This document shows, in pieces, positions 25,351-39,000 of a stretch of 64,000 nucleotides of DNA. The notes beneath the pieces are model-generated. The model ran no database searches, was not told the origin of the DNA, and saw only the letters and a list, made by a program, of their open reading frames with translations. The stretch's first letter is position 1. Every line of letters begins with the position of its first letter. The DNA comes from Pisaster brevispinus. Taxonomy: Eukaryota > Echinodermata > Asteroidea > Forcipulatida > Asteriidae. A program made the position numbers and the translations under genes. The stretch covers positions 15,568,592-15,632,591 of the forward strand of contig JAMKCF010000007.1 in NCBI GenBank assembly GCA_023634235.1, written 5' to 3'.

Positions 25351-28300
25351 GGTCATGATAATCTCTGTCAAATATTTAGGTTGGAAAGAACCTGTTGTTC
25401 CCATAAAATTAATAACATTTCAAAAGTCTTTGAATTTAGGACAAGAAGGGGCTTGAGTTGAGTTCCAGCCAGATCATTATGAGAAAGAAGATCCAGAGAG
25501 AACATAGGTCAGTGGCTTGAGTATAATAGAAGGGACAGTAGCAGGTAATTTGTATCACTGACCCCAAGATAATGAACTCAGTTGGACAAGTGGTCCGAGA
25601 AATGCCATGGATGAGTTTATTACTACAGAGGGTCAAGAAGATGATAGAAGAGATGATGTGGTGTCAAGATTGGGACCTAACCAACAACTGAATCAAAGCA
25701 TTGGTTTTTTTGAAGAGGAAAATCCTTTCCTTAATAGTTTTTATTAAATACATGTGCAAATTTTGTAAATTTTGTTTTTCACATTTTAGTGAAAAAAACA
25801 TACAAGAAAAGTCAATCTCTTTTTGCATTTATAGCAAGCTTACTTTATTTGCTGAAATCAAAATAAGCAACGTTGGTTTGTCGGTTGCAGCAAGTGCTGT
25901 TCTCTTATTGAAAACTTTACTCTTTATGTCGATTGGTACTAGCTTAAATAACTTGCATGGTCAAATGTTTCTCTAAATGTATACAAGTCCTGCATCTTGT
26001 TTTCACTTATCACTTCTACAGGTAAAGAACTATGTCAACTGTTGTTGACACAGCATATACAATTTCTCTTGAACACATCGTGAGGAGCACAAGATGTTAA
26101 ATCCATCCTCAATTCCAATGAATTGAAACCTATACACCAAACTTAAAATACCTGGACTTCCCAGTGGGCTCAGGTTGTAATATAAACTGGATACATGTGG
26201 CAAAGCAATTATTTTTTACTTAGTTGAATTTTGGAGATCAAAATAACAATGATTTATCTTATTTCTTATTGCATAACTTCAAATGGTCTGCCTCAACATT
26301 GATCATTAATAACAAGACTTTCCCATTGAATGATTCCATGTACAACGTGCTTCAGCTTTATGGCATGCTTTCCTAAGTAGTGCTATGACTGATGTCACTT
26401 AGTAGCAGACTCGAAACTAATTTAGACCATTCTTCAATTCAGTCACAGACACATTTTTCTGCCTATCAACCATATTTATAAAAGGTTGTGTTATCACGGT
26501 GGTATTTTTCGACTTTGCACTGCTTTTGAATGAAATGAAAGTACAATTTTGCACTACTATAATATATTTCAACTTTACTGGACAATGCATGCTCTTGAAA
26601 ACTCACCAATTACAAGCATAGTAGAAAACTGGCTGCAATAATAATCAGGTTATTTAACCAAAAACTGCACACATTTTGATCATTTTATTCAGAGATGGAA
26701 TAATGGTTGTTTAAAGATCATAGTTGTCTGCTGACCTTTTACCATCACATATGAGCAAAATACACGTATAGGCCCACTATGTACATAATTGTAATACCAA
26801 AAAGTATGTCAAGTACCACATGCCCAAGAGTCAATGCTCGGTAACATTATTTAGTTTGTATGTATTGCAATACTTAGAACCTTCAAGTGATTCTCTTAAA
26901 CGCTTTTGGAAGTTACTAGGTTGTCAGTGACCAATTAAGGATTTAACTTTTGTTTATTTCCTAAAATGCATTAACATGGCTGTGTTTAGACAGCAGTACT
27001 TTCTTCTACTGAACACCACATACATTATCTTGTATTACGATGATCTGAACTTAAACTTTGCATTAAATGGATATCTTTAACTTGTAAATTCTGTGTGATA
27101 CCAATGAATGGAGTATCTCATTTCAAAGTGTACACTTATCCGACTTGTTCAGATCTTTGTAAGATGTTTGCACTTCTAGATCCTTATTTTCTTATCACTG
27201 TGGAGAAAACTAAACCATGTAAACTCACCTATTGAGATTTAGGCTGAAGAGGTCTTTAAAGATATTGTACAGGTCCTACAGTGTGGTGCTGAAATTGATC
27301 ACTGTCCTGGTTTGCTGTTCATTTCAAATCAACCCTCTTTCATAAGAACTGTACAATCATTGTCCGAGGCTGTTGCAGAATATCCAGGCTACTGTGACAT
27401 CGATGAGTAGTGAAGAAATTCCCTTGTAATGGCTCATCAGGCTCACTGCAATTAAAAAATAAAAACAGGTTCATATTAAAAAATTATATGAAGTATAAAT
27501 GCTGTGATAAAAAAGAAAAGAAAACAAACAAACAAATACCACGGATAAGAAAGTTCGACTCATGTCAATGTACTTAAAAGTTGTATACTGTTGCATTTAG
27601 ATCAGGGCCATAATTGTCTGGGTAGCACTTTCAATTGATGTAGGTAAGTTTGATCATTGCAACCAAAGAAGAAATACAAGAAACTGAGACCAAAAGCTTC
27701 TCTCAGAATTGAGTTTGGGATGAGAGAATCGACAGTTTGAATAAAAATAAACACGGATGAGATGACAAGCACTAGGCTTGATAGTCCCCAACTTTATTAT
27801 AGAGTGAAAGAGTTGACACATGGAATCCAACAGGGCAAAACCAAGAGAGAGGAAAATTGCCAAGCACTGTTTTGAAATGAGTAACGCTTGGTTTAGACAG
27901 GCGCTCTACAGTCATGCAGAACCAAATTATTGAATTAAGGACAGGACAAGTTTTACGTCTGAAACAGTTAGGAGCAAGTAGACATGCTGAAAGTTGAAAG
28001 ATCGACTGTCGCAGTAGTTTGGAACAACTCTGGAGCTTCTTGGTTTCAGGCGTCAATCTTGTCATCTGCCGAAAAACTAATGTAAGTTTTAAATTAAGTT
28101 TGTCTGTCTAAAACCAACTTGTATTTGGGTCGACCGCGAATCTTTCCTTATATATTTGGTTTGGCGCGACTCTGGAGCACCTGTTTGAACCTGGTGTAAG
28201 AATCTGGTTTGAATATACATCTGCACTTTGGGAAAAAAAGGAGTTGACAGGAAGGCTAAGAATTTATAAAATTGCTCGAAAAGTTTTGATACTATACAAC

Positions 28301-29903
28301 AGGAATCAAAGAACACCAACAAAACATTTCACAAAATTTGTTTATTTGTCTACAAGTTTTAGGAAACTACTAAGGACATAAGAAAAAAAGCCAGTGGAAA
28401 ATCCTTTTCCGGACTGGCTTACCCTTCAACAGAGGGCAAAACTGTCTTAAAATGGAAATAGGAAAGACCCATGTTTAGCCAGCAAAGGAGAAAGGATAGC
28501 ACTCAGCTAAGTAAATATGGATTTGAAAAGGTACTGGTCACAATTACATTGCCTGGGTTAAAGTAAACTATTGCAATCTATAGGGCATAATTTAAGCCTT
28601 GATGGCGCAACAACCAGCTCTCATATACATGTACTTCTTGAGATACAGGCGTTTTATTAGCGAGGTTTTGCTAGTTCGCTAATTAAGAGGCCTAGAGCAA
28701 AATAAATTGTTGTTGTTGCTGTTTCTCATGGATCCCAACACATCGGCAATTCTTGATTGATCTGACATGGATTGTCCCCCGAGGCCAAGTAATAACACAC
28801 AGGTTTTAGGACACAGACTTGGGGATCGACTAAACACGCATTTGTGTTTTCTGTGTGTGCAGTCCTTCTGATTTGAAAATCACAGGCATGTGGAAAAAAG
28901 CCCACCTGGAATTTTTCTAGGCATGGGATTTTGCTGAGCTTTAAAACTGTGGTACAGGCTGGGACTGGGACCAAATAACCTTAACCGTATGAAGAGCTCA
29001 TGGAAAGGGGTTACAAGCAAAAATGTTTTTTTTTGTTAAGCCTGTAACAGTTTCTGAATCGGTCAGTTACACATATAACTATTTGTTTCAGAAACAAAAT
29101 TTGAGTTCAAAACAAATCGTTTACACAACTGCGCATGTGATCAAAAATATTGCATCTTCCTCAAACCCTTTTGATTTCACAATCACTCCCCAAAAAAATA
29201 CTATCTCACATTATACAGTAAAACTCTCTTTTTTTGTTCATTCTGGGTGTCGTAAATTGGTCATTTTTGTAGAATGAATCTTACACGCTGTGTAGTTTTT
29301 CATAAACAAGCTAAATTGTCCATGAAATTGTGAGCCGCAGACCATGCTGTTGTCGTAATTTGTGTGCAGACCTGCGAAGACATTGCTGTAATGGGTTTTG
29401 CGCGCACACAAGCCTGTAATCTGGAACAATGTGTTTGTTTCTGTGTCACACAAAATCATGCATTGTGTTATCATGATCGCATCATTTCACAGCACTTTCC
29501 AGGTAAATTTTGTTACCGTTATCCAAACTGCAAAAAATGTAAACTTGTAACCAGACGACAGGTCATTACCTTTGTACTTGTGTAACTGTTGCAAGCTAAG
29601 CTATAATATGGATTGATTTTACTTTTCTGATGCTATTTTTTAAATACAATGTATGAAGTATGATTTGCTTTTAAATGTACGCCAAGGCATGCTTTATACA
29701 GATATAAGGCTTGTGATTATTTGCACTTGTGGGGAAGTTTTTTTGGTTTGCTATGGTGTGTGGGTACAATCACACACCTCAAATTAGAAGGACTGTGTGT
29801 TGGGGCGATTGATGTAGTAACATGCTCGGAATGCTCTGTGTGTGGCTAGCTTAACTTGGAAAGTTCATCATGAATCATGACTTTGGGCTGATCAAAGAAA
29901 AAA
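25351..29903. other. Non-coding sequence, nothing recognised
   Basis: This is a long stretch of unique AT-rich sequence with a short A/C-rich patch near 27500. Several open frames of 70 to 97 codons on the minus strand (27654-28974) have no family motif, no codon bias and no clear splice sites. Confidence 0.4.
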
Positions 29904-29978
29904 TTTACCGGAGCAGAATTTGAGCCTGGGTTCTCCAGATTAATGAACCAACGCTCTACCAACTGAACCATCTAGCCC
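29904..29978 (-). repeat. tRNA-derived SINE head
   Basis: Read on the minus strand from 29978, the sequence begins GGGCTAGATGGTTCAGTTGG followed by TAGAGCG, a tRNA-type A box. About 40 bases on comes AGGCTCAAATTCT, a degenerate B box. The spacing and D-loop style GGTTCAGTTGGTAGAGC are typical of tRNA-like SINE promoters. The anticodon arm and the acceptor stem do not pair well, so it is not a functional tRNA gene. Confidence 0.7.
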
Positions 29979-31136
29979 TTATATTGGCGATTTCCCTGAT
30001 TTATCAACACCTTTGTAGCATAAATGCACAATTATTCCAGACTTTTAGTTCAGTTGTCGAAAAAACCAGGGTTTCAAGAAAACAAATGGCTGTTTGCATT
30101 GTTTTGAGTAATACTAAATAAGAGCAGAATTTCAGCCTGCCCTGCTGCCGTGGCAGATTGTGGGCAGTGGCTTATGCAAAACAAAGATGGATTCCATGGA
30201 AGAAATCTTTAAATCAAGGTGCCACCGAACACAATAGTTTCATTTCGACAATATTATTCCACCTCAAAATTATTTCAAGTTTTCAACGAAATAATAGTGT
30301 GTAAAACAGACCTTAAAAAAATTGAAAAAGCCAGAGCGTCAAACAAATTGACACACTTTTAATGTGTCATGTATTTAGAATAGTCCAAGACTGTCACAAG
30401 ACAAATATATCAAGACGAAAATAAAAAGCTAATCAATTCACACAAAAATGACAGCTCGTCAGTAAAATTAAAGGTCATTCACTTTACCCACACATAATCA
30501 TTTCAAACACCTTTTTCCAATAAAACATTTAAGATGGTAACTACCACTTCCATTATGCCGAAGGCCCTATTTACACATTAAATCAACCTCTGGAAAATGG
30601 ACATACCAACTGATTTGGTACACAATTGATAACAAGCTAAGTTATCACAAAAATTATACCTGAAAAGCTGAAGATGTAATGCTGGTGAAAAACTGGGATT
30701 TGTTCCACCTTTAATTGAAACTGCCAACCAAGTGACAAGAGAAAATGTTTTTTAAAAGAATTTATTAAGTTAATTTTTGGTACATGATTAACAAACAGAT
30801 TATAATAATTAGTGTAAGTGGTAGAGCTTTCCTCTCAGTGTTCTTTTTGAAAAAAATAGAAGGATGTTTAGACTTACCTGTCAAGAATAAGTTATCTTGT
30901 AATCTTGCATCCAGTCAAACTATGACAAAGAGTACATCTACCTCAGACCATCCCGACAGCATGATACCTCAATAGTTGACTGTTTTATAGATGTTTTTGG
31001 ACAAGCTGTGACACAAAAAGACAAAACAGAAATCATTGATTGTTTCTGTATAGAGAACTACAGGGTAACAAAACTGTTCAATCTGTCTAGTTTTCTAAAT
31101 TATAAAGCACAAACACAACCCAGCCATCCATTTGGC
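29979..31136. other. AT-rich non-coding sequence
   Basis: The SINE body, if retained, would lie on the low-coordinate side of its head; this side shows only unique sequence. No gene is supported. Confidence 0.4.
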
Positions 31137-32208
31137 AGGCCTCGAAATTACCGATGGCATCGACGGCAGTTGCCGACGGTGCTTTATGCCTATGCCGCGA
31201 TGCCCTCGAAAAACAAAGCCAATTCACTGCAATTTATTGCTATGCCCTTTTTCTCCAACTGCCATCAGTGGCCCTTAGTAAAATTGTAAGATGCATACTA
31301 AATGTCCGGTTGTCTGTTTACACTTTAATACGGTTCAGATGAACGGCGAAAAATTCCCTCGAAAAGTACCGCAAAACACAGAACACATTGCGATCACAAT
31401 TTACACACTGTGCACAGTACATCTTTGTCAGTTACAGGTGCAAAGTCTTTTTTATCTTGTTACTTTGCATTCTACAATCAAAGCAAGTAACATTGAACGC
31501 CAGAGGGCTTTTTTATAGAACAATGCAATAGAATGGTAATAAACGCCCTCTATTGGCAAGAATCACAATGCATTACGCGATAAATACAGCTAATACCTTG
31601 ACCAAAGACTTAATGTGTCTGCGCATGATTGGGAAAAGGTTTTTCCCCGTAACTGCAATAATCACCATCACTGGTGTGCCCGCTTAAATTGTGCAATCAG
31701 CAGTTTCGTTGCTGGTACCCACGCAAAAGCCGCTGACAGCATGGTCTGCGAAGCACAGTATCTAAAAAATGTCGGCTTGTTTACAAAAACTACACAACGT
31801 GTAGGCTTTTATTTACAAAAATGACACCGATTAGGATACCTTGGATTGACAGAAAGATTATTTTACTATATAACGTAAGATTTGTTTCTTCTAGTTTTGT
31901 TTTGTTTTGTTGTTTGAGGGAGTTTTTTGCGGGGTTCTTATCAAATGCGCGAATGTGCAAACAAATTTTTATTTCACCTTAGATTTTGTTCATGAAAAAG
32001 AGGGTTTTTTGTGTAACCAACTGTTTCAGAAACGGTCACCTGTCTTGTTAAATTTGGTTAATTTATTTTTTGCCATGATGTCCCTCAAAATCGCCGAAAA
32101 TGCAGTGGTGACCTTTTTACACTTAAGAAATTGCTGCGATGCCCTTCAAAATCTAGAAAAAGCACAGCAATTATTGTCGTGCCCTTTTTAACGCGAGGTT
32201 CAAGGCCT
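31137..32208. mobile_element. Possible TIR element with related internal blocks
   Basis: GGCAGGCCTCGAA near 31136 and TTCAAGGCCTG near 32200 are inverted partners (CAGGCCTYGAA). Next to them lie two related direct blocks: CCGCGATGCCCTCGAAAAAC..GCTATGCCCTTTTT near 31195 and TGCGATGCCCTTCAAAATCT..GTCGTGCCCTTTTT near 32134. The interior has no recognised transposase. Boundaries are tentative. Confidence 0.4.
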
Positions 32209-32934
32209 GTGCTGTACACAGTATTAGCGCGCACACCAGCCATGATGATAAATGCAATTTGTGGGTAAACCCCCTTTTCCCGAGCATACACATGCTGTGG
32301 GGTAATGCACTGGTATAAATCACCAATAGAGGGTTTCTACTCTCATGCTTTTGCAATGTTCTCAAACAACCTCAGTCTAGCTTTCAATGTTACTTGCCTT
32401 TATTGTAGCACGCAAAGTAATGAGATTTACAAGACTACAAGCCTGTACATTGGAAACAGTGGGACTGCTTGTTGGTCCCATGGAATGGCATTGAAAATGC
32501 ACATTGTGGTCACAATGTAGCCTGCAATTCGCAAACATTTACATAAGTTTTTGGATGGTTAACCAAACTGTAAAAATATCAACCTTTAACTAGACTTGCA
32601 AGTTAAATTTTCACTTGAATTAAGGGCACCAACTGCAATTGGATAGATAGGGATTCAGCATTATATTGCTGGATTTATTTAGACTTTAGACTTTTCCACA
32701 TCGCGGTGAACACAGACGGAATCATGGAAATTGGTGTAGAACATGGAAAATGCAAGGATTTTCATGAGAGAAAAAGTAACAAATCTGAATTCAACAGGAA
32801 TCGAAATACTAGTTTCAAGTACTGACTTAAATAAATCAAGAACAAACAAAAACAGCACTTTACAAATTTGAAATCTTTCAAAGTTCTGGTGATAAAGTCC
32901 ATCTAGTCTTGATATTTGCAAGATTTAATGTGGC
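32209..32934. other. Non-coding sequence
   Basis: No exon or array is supported. Confidence 0.4.
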
Positions 32935-33271
32935 TGCGATAGTTCATTTCAGTATACAAACGTTCAAACACGCATGCACATTTATTTGTCTAACTCTTTC
33001 TTCCATAATCCAAACAACAATATGCTGGCGAGTGGGGAAACTCACAACTAAAATTTCCAGGTTTCCTTGAACAATTTTTTCCCAATGTGTGTCATCGTCC
33101 CATCGTTAAATCATGAAGATTTCATTTCAAAAGAAGTTCTATACAACCAATCATTAAATCAAGAATCCATGAATATGTGTGTTGATGAAAAAAGTATTAA
33201 TAAGTGCAGAAATATGGGGAAAATATAAAAACACAAGTTTGCAAACTTCACTTCTTCTTTTTTTTCTCTAG

Positions 33272-33332
33272 TTTCTGTGCTTTTGCTGCAAACACTAGGT
33301 TCCAGTGTGTCACAATGGCGACAAAACGGAAG
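33272..33332 (+). CDS. Candidate short exon with ATG and GC-type donor
   Basis: A long pyrimidine run (cttcttctttttttctctag) ends at 33271. The 61 nt that follow contain an ATG in good context (CACAATGGCG, ATG at 33315-33317), then MATKRK, and then AAG|GCAAGT, the form a GC-AG intron donor takes. If used, this would be a 5' UTR plus six codons ending in phase 0. Reading on instead gives a stop four codons later. The equivalent place in the duplicated copy near 34524 has ATGGTGACCAAACGAAAG but then ACAATT, so the donor is not conserved there. No protein family can be assigned from six residues. Confidence 0.22.
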
Positions 33333-33667
33333 GCAAGTGGGTAGTTAAGTCATATTTATTATAATCAAAAAGAGACAATAGTTCAACATTTTTTAAGAAA
33401 TTGTAGGTGGAATTTCGATTATTTTTGGCAACCTTGTCACTACAAATTTCATCTGCAAAACATCAATAATAAATTAAAGTCTGCCACACTTCTTTACAAA
33501 ACCCTATGGTTGCTGAAGAATTAGTTTTACTTTCAAATAACTCTTTGATGATAATTTAAGATCCATGGTTAAGGGAATGATTTTATCATAGGTACATTTT
33601 ATTTTGTCAAGGCGATTAATGTATTTGTATTGCATGTTTGCAAGGCCACACTAATTTGAGTCACAAT

Positions 33668-34178
33668 TGGTGCGTTCGAGTAGCTTCCCCATGTGTACCA
33701 AGGGTTTACACCCGTGGTAGCCACGGAATGAGGCTAATCGAACGCTGCGGTGTTTTGCTTAGCACTCTGGGAAAATTAATGTCAAAGGTTGATGCGTAGC
33801 GGTGCGACTTAAAAAGGTGAAAACAGACAGCTCCGTCATTTCCGTCGTCTGCTCAATTGGAAAACGTCGATGTCCGTGACGGTACAAATTAATTATCATC
33901 ATACTTTGTACACACTCACCGAGTGTTTGTTTTTCAGGAAATGCATTTCCTTTCTATTTGCTAGAATTGTTTCATAGATGATAAATCAGTGTATTAATTT
34001 GTATCTTTTGTACTCTCGTTGCAATCGACTTGTCCCCCGCCATCTTGTTATGATACGCCTGCAGCCAGAAACTACATCATTACACCCGGGCATACACCAG
34101 AGACTCGCTCACGAGCTGGGTCTGTGGTGGCTGACACCGGGGCAGACACGAGTATCACGTGATGGCTAATCGAACGCT
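33668..34178. mobile_element. Small TIR element(s) with GCGTTCGATTAGC ends
   Basis: GTGCGTTCGAGTAGCTTCC near 33671 is inverted at 33733-33752 (GAGGCTAATCGAACGCTGC) and again at 34161-34175 (GGCTAATCGAACGCT). So either an 85-bp mini-element sits next to a solo end, or the whole 0.5 kb is one element with an internal end copy. No coding capacity. Confidence 0.6.
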
Positions 34179-34565
34179 CTCACTGTAAACCACTTTGCTT
34201 GCATTCAGTATACAAATGTTAAAACATGCATCACATCATTAGTCTGGCTCTCTCCTACATGTTCCATACACAGTACTTAGGCGAATGGGAAATGTAACAC
34301 ACAACTCAATTTTGGAAGACGTGGGGTTGGGTCTAATATCAACATCGTTCAATTTATATTTCATGCAAAATTATAACCTCGTACTCATAAAACACTGCTT
34401 TTGCAAAAAATTTCCCAATGTGCGGGCAATCCAAAAATGTGGTTGACTCGTCCAGCCGGCGAGTAAAAGAATAGTTGAGAGAAAACCCCTGCAGATGTAT
34501 ACACTTTGTTCTAGTGTATCATAATGGTGACCAAACGAAAGACAATTGGGTGGTTGTGTCAATGT

Positions 34566-35134
34566 TCTAGTGTTTTTTTACCTTGAATTAATGTTGATGT
34601 TATCACCGAAATGGTTAAACAGATAACACCAAAAAAAAATGGAATTTAGAGTTTTAAATAACGGAATACACAAAAAATTGTAATATCTAAAAAAAAAACA
34701 CACACACACACACTAGTTCTAAATTACATCAAGCACTTCAACCGAAAACCCTACACCGTATGTAGCATGTATAGATCTAATAAATATTCATAGTGCAACT
34801 TGGAAGTTTTGTACACCATTTTATACCTATGTAAGGCTGCCATTTTGTTTTCAACTGACTAACTGAAATCTTATAACTTATTTTTCACCCTCAAATCGAC
34901 CCGAACATGGGCAATGTATCTTTAAATCATGGAGTAAAATTACACATTTGTCAAGGGGTTGTGCTGATGGCCACAAGACGAAATGTTTTTTTGCAAATTG
35001 TTTAGTTTAGGATTTCTTGTGGAAGAATTGTGTAAAAAAGCCTTTAAAAATTGTTTAGTTTTTTTAAGTAGAAATAAATGTTGCAAAAAAGTATCGCACT
35101 TTGTAGCAAAAGTCTTGCAATCCACTTAAAAAAA
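34566..35134. other. AT-rich non-coding sequence
   Basis: A-rich runs and a short CA repeat near 34697; no gene is supported. Confidence 0.45.
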
Positions 35135-35578
35135 TTACATCGCAAATTATCTAAATTGCATTGCAATTAGGTTTAGGTATGAATCCACTGAAATGTTTGG
35201 ACTGGGCAAAGGGTATGAAGATTCAAACTCATTACCATTGATAAAACCATAAGTTGATAAAAATAGTCTCACTTGTATGTAAAAACATTTTGGATACAAT
35301 GAACAATAATACTTTTACCAATGTCAATAAAGCACAATAGCTCAAAATTGCACCACAAACAAATTACAACGCAAATTCTCTAAATTGTATCGCAATTGGG
35401 TTTCGGTATGAATCCACTGAAATGTTTGGACTGGGCAAAGTGTATGGAATTTCACACTCATGACCATTTTAAGTTGATAAAAAAAGTAAAAAGGTGTTGG
35501 ATACCAGAAACACACCAATCCAATATAGATTTGACCAATGTCCATAAAGCACAATAGCTCAAAATTGCACCTCAAAAT
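35135..35578 (+). repeat. Tandem duplication, ~224-bp unit, two copies
   Basis: The units at 35135-35357 and 35361-35578 share GTATGAATCCACTGAAATGT, TTTGGACTGGGCAAAG and AAAGCACAATAGCTCAAAAT in order, with indels in the middle. Confidence 0.88.
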
Positions 35579-35799
35579 GTAATCAACTTTCAACTATTCT
35601 GATTGCTGCTCCTTGGGCACAGCAAGGTTCATTTATGTATGTACTAAGGCAGTGCTGAAATCCATAGCGTAAGTAGGCAGGGCATAATGGATTGGTCCAA
35701 TGATGTAATATAGGCCTAGCAGTTATTTTAACAAAACTCACCATTTGACAGCATCACCAGACATGCAATCTTATAATTAAGAGAGTTAAGTCAAGTAAT

Positions 35800-36060
35800 C
35801 TTGAGTTCCTGGTTTTAGATTCAAGCTCTGAGACCAGCAGAGTGTGGGTTTGGGTCCTGGTCCTGCTATTTGTGTCCTTCAGCAAGACACTAAACCAAAT
35901 ATTGGTTTGTCCTTCAGTTGAGACATACAGCTGTAGGCTCCATGTTTTTTGTAAAACATTCAGGTGCACTCAGATCCAGGTCTGCTCAATTTACTCCAAC
36001 TGCAAGCGCAACAAGAAGTGTTCAGCAGATGCAGATTAGGCCTGTGGTATCCAAGAGCGT
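35800..36060 (+). repeat. Degenerate tRNA-derived SINE
   Basis: GTGTGGGTTTGGGTCCTGGT resembles a decayed B box with its flank. TGTGTCCTTCAGCAAGACAC follows, a body motif common in deuterostome SINEs (gtgtcctt.agcaagacac). The A box is not clear, so this is an old or 5'-truncated copy. Confidence 0.55.
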
Positions 36061-39000
36061 TCACATCTTAGTATGATTTTTTTAGCCAATCGCCCATACA
36101 GTGATTCAATCTGGAATGACAATGAAACAATATTCAAGATAATGGGCACACACTCAGCATGAACATGGAATAATATCTAACAAAATATACAACTAACTGG
36201 TAACAAATTTCAATTTTCTACTTGAAATATCATCACACTGCAGGGGCTATCTCCTAAAACACCCCCCAAAAAGAAAGGAAAAAAAACAACATTATATTAA
36301 GTTCTGCTACATCATGTCAGAGGTACTTCAAGATGCACTTACTCTTTGGACTGTAAAGTTGACAATGGGAACTCTAATTAATAGTTTCTGAGCAATAAGC
36401 AATTATTTATATATGCAAGGAGCAATTTCCCTTGTATCGCATTTTGCAATGCAATTGGAGCGATTTGCGACGCAATTTTACAAAGTGCACTGCACAATTT
36501 GCGATGCAAGTTGCGATAGAAGTGTCACAAAACTGTTGAGTTAGGCTGAACAAAATAAAACTACTGTCTCCGATTACAGTCCATTTTAAAATAGGTCGGG
36601 TAGGTCGGATTTATTATTTTTTTTAAGGTATTTTTTGTTTTCTGATACATTTGGCTGGCGAGTTATCGCGCCTGTAACCAGTGTGCCGTTCACCAGTCAT
36701 TGATTTACATGCACAACCGATGCGATAACACCGGAAAATCAACTGCGGATACTTAAAGCAACCATTGCAATGTTCGCATCCTCGCTCTGCCCACAACCTG
36801 GCCGGCCGGTGATGTCATGTTTTGATTGTCATGATTTGGGCTCAATCAAAAATGGCCGCAGTCAGTAAACATTGAGCATTGAAGGAAATGGAAAAATAAT
36901 TTCTTTAAATATCTTTTTAAACCTTTAACATACAAAACACCCACGTCAAGCTAAGAGGTGAGTGAACACATTGAGCTGGTTTAAACTGCCGACCTGCCCG
37001 TAGGGAATGCGCCTTGATTTTGTTATTGGTAAGCTTAAGAAAAAGTGGGTCTGGACGTTCGGCCAAGGATTCAGCCTGTGCGGCTAACACTCACAACAGC
37101 GCCCCAGCTACCCAACCTTTTTACCAAATTTTAATCCCTTCTCCAACATTTACTAAAGATAAGCACCCCACAAACATTATCAAAACACACCAAGTAAATT
37201 ACGATGTTTCTTAGCAAAGGAAAACAACAGCTTGCATCGACATTATTGTAGGAGGGGCTTACAAAGTGAGTCCAATGTTGACAACGAGAATGTGCTCACC
37301 AACCCCGTTGTGACACCATAGTGTTGTGACGCAGTTGCCATTTTATCTGCCATGCTTCAGTGGAAGGGGCCACCAAAACGGAAATTTTTTGGCCTTGGTC
37401 GCCAATTTTCACCGGGAAAACTTGGCTCAATTGAAGCTCGAATATAACAATTTTAATTATACGTGTTACCAGATTTCAAAAGCTGAAAAATAACAAATTT
37501 TGAATCAAATTTTTCTTTTTACCTTTCCAGTTGAACTGCAAAGACGCCATTTTTGTATCCGTATAGGCGTGTTCATTGCTTGTATGACGACACGTTCCAA
37601 CTGCCAATCATTTCTACTATTTGCATATCGCGATAAAAACATCTCGTCTGCTTAGAAACTTTTTGTTCTTAAGATTTTATGTAAATGAGGTTATTTCCCA
37701 TAATCCTTAATTAAAAAGGTGCCGCATTGGCAGATTGTGAAACCCGTCATTATCTATTAAGCTTATTGAACAGGTTTCTCTGATGTGGTGAAAAGGTAAG
37801 CTTTTTTGGTTTGATATGTTGTTCTCTTAGGTAAAAAGTAAAAACACATGTAACAATTTCGAACTTTTTTATTTTAGCAAATTTTAGTCTTGAGGCGGGT
37901 GCAGGGAGGAAAAAGTGTAAAAGATTAAACAAATAAACTCAAATAAATTAAACAAGATTCTTGTGCTTTGAAATAATGACAATTAAATGATTTTTCCCAT
38001 AACGATTGGTATGTCATTCTAACTTATTTTTGTATATATTATTTTGTTTAATTTTTTATGTTTTTCTTCTGACTATTCATATGTTTTAAATCCATATAAT
38101 TAATTAACCTGCTCTGAGACCCTATGATGGTTTACACGCATGAAAGTCAGGTTTGAAGCAGGTGTTTGAAGGATGTCGTTAGTTTTTGGCGGGAGGAGTT
38201 ATTGGTCAAAACTTTTGGCAGTCTGGCACGTCTTACACAGCGCCCTCCAGTGCCAGAGCCTTCCTTCAATAAAATGTGTATGTTTACATTTTGCACAGGC
38301 TCTAATGATCATCCGTATTTTCAGTTTTCACAAGGAGTGCTTGAAGGTAACTGCATGAAGGCCTGGTTCACGCCACCCACCTTTATTAGGCTGACGAGTA
38401 AGAACAACAATTTAGTGAGTATCAAGTGCTTATTTTATTTTTTGAACGTTGTGTACTTTCCCGTCCGCTCAGTTTGTCCCATACACGTCATTGCGCGTAG
38501 GCCAACACTACACTACAGTTATCGGCTAAGGCAACATTCTGTAAGGACATTGTGACGTATACTTCTCTTATAAACTTCTACCAATATGACGAACCTTATG
38601 GATAGCCCTTGTTATGACACCTATGCATTTAGTGGCAGTGGTTCGATCTGCAATTTAATCAAATTAAACCAAAACAATTTTAAACATTTGATTTACAATA
38701 ATTTCATGAACTGATTAACCCTAATTAATTTATATTTACAATGATGTTGATTATAAACCAATTTTACCCTCAAACTATGTGTCTCGATTTTGTCCAGTAT
38801 TATTCCCGCACACAACTGTACAAACATAACCCATGTGAATGATTTCTAGACCGCACGCTAGAAGGAAACTTAACACTTTCACAACCAAAATTATACAGTA
38901 ATTGCAGCCCTAAATTCTACAATCCCCAAATCAAAGTTTACTTATGCTCATAATCTTTAACTTTAAATGAATGAATTAATACTTACAACATTGGGCACAT

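Larger units (their letters stand above)
32935..34565 (+). repeat. Local segmental duplication, two diverged copies
   Basis: Copy 1 (32935-33350) and copy 2 (34195-34565) share, in the same order, TTCAGTATACAAAYGTT, a GGCGARTGGGRAA block, TTTCCCAATGTG and an ATGGYGACMAAACGRAAG block. The DNA between them (33351-34194) holds a small TIR element. A candidate short exon lies in copy 1. Confidence 0.7.

Noticed and set aside
29904..29978. tRNA gene on the minus strand
   Set aside because: The boxes are present but the acceptor and anticodon stems do not pair, so it is a SINE head.
38166..38555. 129-codon plus-strand open frame
   Set aside because: No family motif, no matching splice sites and no conserved partner in the window.
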